Below are positions 1 through 4,776 of a stretch of 7,303 nt of DNA, one piece after another. Under the pieces are notes generated by a model. That model saw nothing but the letters and a program-made list of their open reading frames with translations, did no database searches and had not been told where the DNA came from. The translations under genes and the position numbers were made by a program. The stretch comes from Anaerolineales bacterium (GTDB lineage: Bacteria; Chloroflexota; Anaerolineae; 4572-78; NAK82): assembly GCA_024643945.1 (NCBI GenBank), contig JAHELX010000309.1:1-7303 (forward strand), read 5' to 3'. Position 1 is the first letter of the stretch; each line of letters begins with the position of its first letter.

Positions 1-1
1 C

Positions 2-193
2 AATGGCCTCGATCCATTGGTGGACGATGCTGATAACGACGCTGACAATGACGGCTTGACCAACGGGGAGGAATACCAGAACGGCACTGATCCCAACAAC
101 CCCGATACCGACGGCGATGGTCTGTTAGATGGCGAGGACCCCGAGCCGACTTTAGCCCTGCGTAAGGTCTACCTGCCCATCATCCTTAGATAG
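2..193 (+). CDS. C-terminal end of a secreted calcium-binding repeat protein (partial)
   Basis: The reading frame is open from base 2 to a TAG stop at 191-193, giving the last 63 residues of a protein that begins outside the window. Two acidic loops are visible, [16 protein letters not shown] and [12 protein letters not shown]. Both fit the DxDxDG(L)xxxE/D pattern of thrombospondin type 3 and EF-hand-like calcium-binding repeats, which stiffen extracellular proteins when calcium is bound. The chain ends in KVYLPIILR directly before the stop. I recall tails of the form VYLPLxxR/K as frequent on exported Chloroflexota proteins; that is memory, not something shown here. The product is probably extracellular or surface-attached. 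A strong hairpin begins 34 bases after the stop and probably ends the transcript. The catalytic or adhesive function cannot be judged from this fragment. Confidence 0.8.
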   Translation, partial: NGLDPLVDDADNDADNDGLTNGEEYQNGTDPNNPDTDGDGLLDGEDPEPTLALRKVYLPIILR

Positions 194-226
194 ACAACCT
201 TAAGCAGGATCTTTTGATGGACTTTA

Positions 227-257
227 CCAAGGGGGCGATGCCTGGTCGCCCCCTTGG
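227..257 (+). terminator. Strong GC-rich hairpin, probable terminator of the upstream gene
   Basis: Bases 227-238 (ccaagggggcga) pair perfectly with 246-257 (tcgcccccttgg), giving a 12-bp stem with a 7-nt loop. It lies 34 bases after the stop of the secreted protein and about 70 bases before the algD promoter block, so its position fits a terminator. No T-run follows the stem, so it is not a textbook intrinsic terminator. It could also stabilise the mRNA end. Confidence 0.55.
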
Positions 258-327
258 CATCGGATGCTTGAGACCTCCTGGCTGGAAGCACTCCTGCCCA
301 AGCCAGGCCGCTGTCATCGACTGGCTC

Positions 328-384
328 TCTAACTTTTTTCTAACCAGTTTCATATTTTGTTCCTATTATCCTACTTTAGAATGT
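328..384 (+). promoter_or_regulatory. algD promoter block, copy 1 of a duplicated regulatory sequence
   Basis: This 57-base block aligns without gaps to 2464-2520, with about 50 of 57 positions identical by eye. It contains hexamers TCTAAC (328-333), TCTAAC (339-344), TCATAT (350-355) and TCCTAT (361-366), each starting 11 bases after the last, so all lie on one face of the helix. Exactly 10 bases after the last hexamer is TAGAAT (377-382), a 5/6 match to the -10 consensus, and there is no convincing -35. This is the layout of promoters activated by PhoB/OmpR-family response regulators. The start codon of algD lies 34 bases beyond the block, so the predicted 5' leader is about 28 bases. Confidence 0.6.
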
Positions 385-417
385 GGGTTAGTAAATACTA
401 TGCACACGGAGGTCTCA

Positions 418-1734
418 ATGCGCATCGCTGTTTTTGGATTAGGATACGTCGGTTGTGTCTCGGCGGCTTGCCTGGCTGACGCCGGGCACCAGGTGACCGG
501 TGTAGACGTGAATCCGCTGAAGGTGGAGATGATCAACGCCGGCCAAAGTCCCATCATTGAAGCCCGGGTGGGTGACTTGGTGTGCCAGGCCGTGGACACC
601 GGGCGTTTGCGGGCCACTGGCATTGCCGCCGAAGCAATTGCTGATGCTGATCTATCGTTGATCTGCGTGGGCACGCCCAGCAATGATAACGGAAGCCTGG
701 ACCTGCGCTATCTGCGTAATGTAGCGCGGGAGATAGGCCAGGCGTTGGCCGGGCGAGATGCCTATCACGTCGTTGCTGTGCGCAGCACCGTGTTACCCGG
801 CACGATTGCCGGCGAAGTGATACCTCTTTTGGAAGAAGCATCGGGCCGGCGAGTCGGGAAGGACTTTGGAATGTGTTCTAACCCCGAATTTCTACGGGAA
901 GGAACTGCCGTAGCCGACTTTCACCAGCCTCCCTTTACCCTCATCGGGCAGTGGGATGAGCGCAGCGGCCATCAGGTGGCGGCCAGTTACGAGGGGATAG
1001 ACGCACCCGTTGTCCGCACTGACCTGCCCACGGCTGAGATGGTCAAATATGTGAGTAATGCGTTTCACGCACTGAAGATCACCTTTGCCAACGAGATGGG
1101 TAATTTCTGCAAAAAAGTGGGAGTGGACAGCCATGAGGTGATGCGCGTCTTCAGCATGGATACCAAGCTAAATATCTCTCCGGCTTACCTCAAGCCCGGT
1201 TTCGCTTTTGGTGGGTCTTGCCTGCCCAAAGATTTGCGGGCTCTCCTTTACCAGGCGCGCCAGGAAGATCTGGATCTGCCGGTTTTGCAGGCCATCCCAC
1301 GCAGCAATGAGTTGCAAGCCCGGTTGGGCGTGGAGATGGTGTTGCGGACCGGCAAGAAGCGAGTGGGTATTTTGGGACTGAGCTTCAAAGCTGGTACGGA
1401 TGATCTGCGCGAGAGCCCCATGGTGTATCTCGCCGAGACATTACTGGGCAAAGGCTACGACTTGAAAATCTACGACGAAAACGTCTCCCTGGCCCGGTTA
1501 ACGGGAGCCAATAAACAATATATTGAAAAAGTGATTCCTCATATTTCGTCGTTGCTGTGCTCATCCTTCGACGAAATTTTAGCCGCATCCGAGGTATTGG
1601 TCGTCGGCAACCGGCTGCCGGCGGCTGCCAGCTTCCTCGATGGGGCCAACAGTGGTCATATCGTCATTGACTTGATACGCATCAAAGAGGAGTTGGACGG
1701 GACCGATGAGAACTATCAAGGCATTGGCTGGTGA
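418..1734 (+). CDS. algD: GDP-mannose 6-dehydrogenase (AlgD family)
   Basis: The 438-residue product should oxidise GDP-mannose to GDP-mannuronate with two NAD+, in the cytoplasm, making the uronic-acid donor for a surface polysaccharide. An N-terminal Rossmann fold shows GLGYVG (residues 7-12) and Asp30. Then come CVGTPS (83-88), RSTVLPGT (122-129), NPEFLRE (155-161), Lys210 and Asn214. FGGSCLPKD carries the thiol nucleophile at Cys268, the same number as in Pseudomonas AlgD. The C-terminal domain begins at RVGILGLSFKAGTDDLRESP, and the protein ends GIGW where AlgD ends GICW. Length matches AlgD (436) within two residues and similarity runs end to end, favouring GDP-mannose over UDP-glucose as substrate. 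The ATG at 418 follows GGAGG (408-412) with 5-nt spacing and starts directly at the Rossmann strand; an in-frame ATG at 214 would add unrelated residues and span the hairpin. No alginate polymerase or epimerase gene is nearby. Confidence 0.9.
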   Translation: MRIAVFGLGYVGCVSAACLADAGHQVTGVDVNPLKVEMINAGQSPIIEARVGDLVCQAVDTGRLRATGIAAEAIADADLSLICVGTPSNDNGSLDLRYLRNVAREIGQALAGRDAYHVVAVRSTVLPGTIAGEVIPLLEEASGRRVGKDFGMCSNPEFLREGTAVADFHQPPFTLIGQWDERSGHQVAASYEGIDAPVVRTDLPTAEMVKYVSNAFHALKITFANEMGNFCKKVGVDSHEVMRVFSMDTKLNISPAYLKPGFAFGGSCLPKDLRALLYQARQEDLDLPVLQAIPRSNELQARLGVEMVLRTGKKRVGILGLSFKAGTDDLRESPMVYLAETLLGKGYDLKIYDENVSLARLTGANKQYIEKVIPHISSLLCSSFDEILAASEVLVVGNRLPAAASFLDGANSGHIVIDLIRIKEELDGTDENYQGIGW

Positions 1735-1739
1735 ACAAA

Positions 1740-1791
1740 GTAGGACAACTATAGATTGTCGCCTCCTGGACAAGCTAACAGCTTGTCCTAC
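1740..1791. repeat. Compound palindromic repeat (REP-like) after algD
   Basis: GTAGGACAA (1740-1748) and TTGTCCTAC (1783-1791) are perfect inverted copies. Inside the right half, GGACAAGCT (1768-1776) and AGCTTGTCC (1780-1788) form a 9-bp stem with a 3-nt loop (aac). GACAA (1744-1748) and TTGTC (1756-1760) allow a competing left-hand stem. It begins 6 bases after the algD stop. The alternative foldings suggest a dispersed REP/BIME-type intergenic repeat that may also act as a terminator or mRNA stabiliser. No T-run follows. Only one copy is in this window, so dispersal is not shown here. Confidence 0.6.
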
Positions 1792-1813
1792 CAAACACTG
1801 GCTTCAAAATGAG

Positions 1814-1980
1814 AACTGGGGGATTCGAAGCAGTACTATGCGAAAAAGGGCTGAGGCAGGCTCATGAGGCTTTCTGAGCTAAGTCATTGACCCAGGATGG
1901 GGTTGATTGATTCGCCAAACGCCACAGAGCGCATCCGGTGGCCTTTCAGACCTATTAGTACTGCTTCGAATCCCCAACTG
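1814..1980. mobile_element. MITE-like non-autonomous element with 20-bp TIRs and 5-bp target duplication
   Basis: GGGGATTCGAAGCAGTACTA (1819-1838) is an exact inverted copy of 1956-1975, bounding a 157-bp element. The element is flanked directly by AACTG at 1814-1818 and again at 1976-1980, a 5-bp target-site duplication. The 117-bp interior has no plausible coding sequence and carries only weak internal inverted repeats, such as gctca (1860-1864) with tgagc (1875-1879). Perfect TIRs and an intact duplication point to a fairly recent insertion mobilised in trans. A GGGG terminus with a 5-bp duplication recalls Tn3-family ends and their TIME derivatives, but the usual 38-bp Tn3 repeat is not evident, since similarity stops at base 20. 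The transposase family is therefore unassigned. Confidence 0.85.
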
Positions 1981-1989
1981 CTCACTCAT

Positions 1990-2018
1990 TTGCTAGGGTA
2001 TGGATTTTTGTGTATAAT
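1990..2018 (+). promoter_or_regulatory. Sigma70-type promoter candidate between the MITE and the gene remnant
   Basis: TTGCTA (1990-1995, 4/6 to TTGACA) is separated by exactly 17 bases from a perfect TATAAT (2013-2018). It begins 10 bases after the MITE target duplication, so it belongs to the host sequence. It points toward the decayed reading frame at 2118-2354 and may be the promoter of the gene that once stood here. No intact coding start with a ribosome binding site follows. Confidence 0.5.
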
Positions 2019-2106
2019 TACTTGGGGTAGGTTATTGGATAGTAGGGGGTACTCCTGACGTCGGGCGCCTCGGGGCAGACGCTTATCTCGGTAAATGTAT
2101 ATGTGC

Positions 2107-2137
2107 TGGCGGAGTGAGTAATAAGACCGCTCCGCCA
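2107..2137. repeat. Inverted repeat / hairpin TGGCGGAG...CTCCGCCA
   Basis: TGGCGGAG (2107-2114) pairs with CTCCGCCA (2130-2137), an 8-bp stem over a 15-nt loop. It spans the in-frame TGA (2115-2117) that closes the reading frame upstream of the gene remnant. Possible roles are a terminator or attenuator for the promoter at 1990-2018, or chance. No T-run follows. Confidence 0.35.
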
Positions 2138-2354
2138 ATCCATCGCCCAGATCTTAGGAATACCACCGGAAGCCTACTCCAGTGCCAAGATGTCCTGCGA
2201 CTTGCGACGGTTGCGACCCAAAGGACTCGTCACCCGCATCCCCCACTCCTACCACTATATCCTGACCCCCTACGGATTCCAAGTCGTTTCTTTCTTCATT
2301 AAAGTGTACGAATGCCTTTTCTGTCCTGGCCTGGTAGCTTTAGTTTACGATTAA
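2118..2354 (+). pseudogene. Decayed C-terminal fragment of a winged-helix-like protein
   Basis: The frame is open from just after a TGA (2115-2117) to a TAA at 2352-2354, about 78 codons, with no good start codon or ribosome binding site near its beginning. It reads RPLRQSIAQILGIPPEAYSS, then CDLRRLRPKGLVTRIPHSYH, then YILTPYGFQVV and VYECLFCPGLVALVYD. I recall a widespread uncharacterised family with the pattern YDLRRLRLKGLI-R-Y-LT-G, which looks like a C-terminal winged helix-turn-helix; the match to its order and spacing is good. The N-terminal part of that family is missing here, and the usual YDLRRLR is CDLRRLR, so it is called a broken gene. A 62-codon ATG frame at 2114-2302 overlaps it in another phase and is only a shadow. 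The original function is unknown; this family assignment rests on memory. Confidence 0.5.
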
Positions 2355-2463
2355 CTATTGTCTTCTGACCTGACACATACCTTGAACATACTCGACGATG
2401 TTGTCCATTCTTGGATCAATCAGGCCTCATTCCTGCTCTTATACTCTATTACTGACCAGGCCT

Positions 2464-2520
2464 TCTAACTTTTTTCTAACTAATTTCATATTTTATTCCT
2501 ACTATCCTGCGTTAGGATGT
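2464..2520 (+). promoter_or_regulatory. Promoter block of the fkbH-like operon, copy 2 of the duplicated regulatory sequence
   Basis: This is the partner of 328-384. Hexamers TCTAAC (2464-2469), TCTAAC (2475-2480), TCATAT (2486-2491) and TCCTAC (2497-2502) keep the same 11-base phasing. Again exactly 10 bases separate the last hexamer from the -10-like TAGGAT (2513-2518). The differences from copy 1 fall mostly in spacers and in the weakly conserved last part, while the two TCTAAC repeats and the TTTTT spacer are unchanged. The GTG start of the first operon gene lies 38 bases past the block. Similarity may continue faintly upstream (gactggct at 318-326 compared with gaccaggcct at 2455-2463). 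Confidence 0.6.
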
Positions 2521-2557
2521 TGAATATTAACGTATATACAACAAGGAGATTGTCCTG

Positions 2558-3580
2558 GTGAGAATCCTGAAGCTGGTAATTTGGGATCTGGACGAAACCA
2601 TACTGACTGGGATTCTGGAAGAAGGGGATGATGAGATAAACTCTGTGGCCAGCAAGGTAATGCAACAACTGGATGAACGGGGAATCCTCCAGGCGCTTGC
2701 TACCCAAAATCCCCCCGACGTGATCCTGCCTGCAATTGAAAGATTCGGCTGGTCCAGCCTATTTGTCCAGGTTGAAGCCGATCTGGGGTCAAAAGCCAGG
2801 AAGATCAGGCGTATATTGGACACGCTCGGGATCAGTCCACTGGACGCGGTGTTTGTGGATGAAGACCCGTTCGAACGAGGTTCCATCTCTGCTCAAATCT
2901 CGGATATTACTGCCTGGTCAATTGCAGGCCTGGAAGCATATTTGGATGGCACAACTACTGTCGTAACGGAAGAGGCGCGTCGCCGACCGCGGGTGTATCG
3001 TGAACGGCAAGCGCGTACTCGGGACGAAGAGGTCGCCAGTGACTATACTGAGTTCTTGCACGCCTGCAATATTCATATTATCATACGGCCGTATGTGTCA
3101 GGGGATGCTATGCGGGCAGGAGAGTTGCTCACTCGAACGCACCGCATGAATCTGGGGGTGCTACCTGTTGATGAAGCAATTACCCGCCTCAACCAGCCGG
3201 GTGAACGTCACGTCATCGTCGCTGAGATGAGCGATATTTATAGCGATATGGGGCGCTGTGGTATTATCAATCTTACGCCCGATGAGAATGGTGGGGCGAT
3301 GATCGAGAGCCTGGCCATCTCGTGTCGAACGCGGGCCAGGGGGCTCTCGTTGGCGATGCTGGTGGGATTGCTGCGTCATACCAAGACCAGGTTCCAAAGG
3401 TATCGTTGCCGATACATCTTTAATGGCTCGAACGGTCCTTTGCGTATGCTGCTGATGGCTGCTGGCTTCAAACCCCAGCCGGGCACAGATGAATTGGTGC
3501 TCGATGCTGATCGACTGGCGACTATGGGGCTGCCGGATTGGGTTCATATTAATTATCAGCTTGCTTGTGAGGAGAAGTAA
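2558..3580 (+). CDS. FkbH-like HAD-IIIC phosphatase / glyceryl transferase
   Basis: The 340-residue protein belongs to the FkbH group, in which a HAD-superfamily phosphatase domain is fused to a GNAT-like domain. Characterised members take a three-carbon unit from 1,3-bisphosphoglycerate, remove phosphate and load glyceryl on an acyl carrier protein. HAD motif I is WDLDETILTG with Asp10 and Asp12, motif II is ATQN with Thr49, the motif III lysine is Lys79 (GSKARKI), and motif IV is FVDEDPFER with Asp101 and Asp103. The C-terminal half (about 172-320) contains RTHRMNLG, the glycine-containing loop near 228-236, and SCRTRARG (255-262), matching the family's SCRxxxRG. The GTG start at 2558 has AAGGAG (2543-2548) 9 bases upstream. 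An acyl carrier protein follows 12 bases after the stop, the expected partner. The cargo could be glyceryl, lactyl or another acyl group; sequence does not decide this. Confidence 0.85.
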   Translation: MRILKLVIWDLDETILTGILEEGDDEINSVASKVMQQLDERGILQALATQNPPDVILPAIERFGWSSLFVQVEADLGSKARKIRRILDTLGISPLDAVFVDEDPFERGSISAQISDITAWSIAGLEAYLDGTTTVVTEEARRRPRVYRERQARTRDEEVASDYTEFLHACNIHIIIRPYVSGDAMRAGELLTRTHRMNLGVLPVDEAITRLNQPGERHVIVAEMSDIYSDMGRCGIINLTPDENGGAMIESLAISCRTRARGLSLAMLVGLLRHTKTRFQRYRCRYIFNGSNGPLRMLLMAAGFKPQPGTDELVLDADRLATMGLPDWVHINYQLACEEK

Positions 3581-3592
3581 GAAAGTCATAGA

Positions 3593-3880
3593 ATGGCTTC
3601 GAGCCAGCATGGGAGTACCTCAAGCGATCAAGCCCTGGAAGATACTGTGACCCGGTTGGTGACCTCTACGTTAGGGAAGAAGCCAGGAAGCGTCAGGCCA
3701 GACACGCCGCTCTTTTCCAGCCAGGTTAGTTTTGATTCCTTCTCTTTGCTGGAGCTTGTGCTTCGCCTTGAGGATACTTTTGGCCTCAACATCCCAGATG
3801 AAGATTTAGATCCCAACACCTTCCATTCGGTAAAGACGATCGCATCCTACTTGCAGGTTCGGTTAGAGCAGAGAGATTGA
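3593..3880 (+). CDS. Acyl carrier protein
   Basis: This 95-residue protein has the size and helix pattern of a stand-alone acyl carrier protein. The phosphopantetheine attachment site is Ser49 in FDSFSLLELVLRLEDTFG, where the usual DSL is DSF. The acidic helix 2/3 region NIPDEDLDPNTFHSVKTIASYL is also typical. The first 12 or so residues are polar and rich in Ser and probably disordered. The ATG at 3593 is served by GAGGAGAAG at the very end of the preceding FkbH-like gene, so translation is probably coupled. The next gene starts only 3 bases after this stop. The direct pairing with an FkbH-like enzyme, in the absence of any ketosynthase or peptide synthetase, suggests it carries a small three-carbon unit for decoration rather than acting in fatty acid synthesis. 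That role is inferred. Confidence 0.9.
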   Translation: MASSQHGSTSSDQALEDTVTRLVTSTLGKKPGSVRPDTPLFSSQVSFDSFSLLELVLRLEDTFGLNIPDEDLDPNTFHSVKTIASYLQVRLEQRD

Positions 3881-3883
3881 ACG

Positions 3884-4717
3884 ATGCGCCATTTGACCGC
3901 CAGTTTGCTGAACATCAACGAGGCACAATTGACTATCAATGTCCTCGACAAACTGGCACGTCTTTCCATCGAAGACTGGATGGTTCAACTGATCTTAGTG
4001 GACAATGGCTCTCGTGATGATCAGCTTCAACAGCTAACGGACTGGTTTTTGGCAAACAAAGATCGCTTTGCAGAGGTGTTGTTGGTAACTGCCTCCCGGA
4101 ATCTGGGAACGAACGGTGGGCGTAATGTAGCCTTCAAGCTGGCGTCGGGTGACAGAATCCTGATATTGGATAATGACCTTATCCTGCCAGATGATGCCGG
4201 TTGGCTGGAAACTCTATGGCAGAGGATGGAGGACGATCCCCAAATCGGCATCGTAGGACCAATGCTCGTATTTGCTGACTATCCGGACATCGTACAGGGG
4301 GCAGGCATTGGACTCACAGACCAAGGCCGGGTAGGCTATCTAAGCCGGGCTGAACCAGTGGCTTGTATACCTCCCACCCCGATTAAAGTGACCGCCACGC
4401 CGGCTGCTTGCTGGCTGGTGCGTAGAGAAGCGCAGCAAGCAGTGGGGCTGTTCTCTGAGGAGTTCTATCCCGTTCAATATGAGGATGTTGATTTCTGCGT
4501 GAGGCTTGGTTTGGCGAGGTGGAAAATAGTCTGCGACTGCAGCGTCAGGATAATGCATATCGGAAATGTGACGACACAAAATCTTGAGGATTATCCTTTT
4601 TCCCGATTGACTGTGCGACAGTGGATGCGATTCAGGGAGAAGTGGGCTGATGTTTTGCCTCAAATCGCTACGCTTGCCGAGGACAATATCTATTGGGGGC
4701 CTATCCCCCGGCGTTGA
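3884..4717 (+). CDS. Glycosyltransferase family 2, rhamnosyltransferase-like
   Basis: The 277-residue product is a cytoplasmic or membrane-peripheral GT-A enzyme that transfers a sugar from a nucleotide donor to a growing glycan. Family motifs appear in order: the nucleotide-binding VDNGS (39-43), the segment NLGTNGGRNVAF (73-84) that contacts the donor, the metal-binding DND (96-98), the VGPML strand (124-128), and QYEDVDFCVRLG (198-209) with the likely catalytic Glu200/Asp201. No membrane helix is apparent, so membrane contact would come from the lipid-linked acceptor. This general pattern is seen in rhamnosyltransferases and related capsule enzymes, but donor and linkage cannot be read from sequence. 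The start lies 3 bases after the ACP stop and has a purine-rich AGAGAGA upstream, implying tight co-expression. A short GGGGG/CCCCC stem lies inside the last codons (4695-4709). Confidence 0.88.
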   Translation: MRHLTASLLNINEAQLTINVLDKLARLSIEDWMVQLILVDNGSRDDQLQQLTDWFLANKDRFAEVLLVTASRNLGTNGGRNVAFKLASGDRILILDNDLILPDDAGWLETLWQRMEDDPQIGIVGPMLVFADYPDIVQGAGIGLTDQGRVGYLSRAEPVACIPPTPIKVTATPAACWLVRREAQQAVGLFSEEFYPVQYEDVDFCVRLGLARWKIVCDCSVRIMHIGNVTTQNLEDYPFSRLTVRQWMRFREKWADVLPQIATLAEDNIYWGPIPRR

Positions 4718-4776
4718 AGGTTGATCGCATCCTCGGGATCTGCTTCGGTTACGGGGAGAGACAATTGGCTTACTAA

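Noticed and set aside
214..417. N-terminal extension of AlgD from an in-frame ATG at 214
   Set aside because: The extra 68 residues resemble no dehydrogenase sequence, would translate the 227-257 hairpin and the promoter block, and lack a ribosome binding site. The ATG at 418 has GGAGG and gives the family's exact length.
1819..1975. Reading the 157-bp inverted-repeat element as an attC-like or intrinsic-terminator structure
   Set aside because: The exact 5-bp direct duplication outside both 20-bp ends is explained by transposition and not by an integron site or a terminator.
2114..2302. 62-codon ATG frame on the + strand
   Set aside because: It runs in a different phase from the recognisable winged-helix-like remnant at 2118-2354, and its own translation (rich in Pro, Arg and His) is not protein-like.
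3161..3610. 149-codon minus-strand frame over the FkbH-like gene
   Set aside because: It lies opposite a gene with clear family motifs, has low-complexity mixed residues and no recognisable domain, so it is a shadow of coding bias.
4695..4709. GGGGG-cctat-CCCCC stem at the end of the first glycosyltransferase gene
   Set aside because: The stem is only 5 bp, lies inside the coding sequence and has no T-run; the next gene is on the same strand 59 bases on, so a terminator is unlikely.
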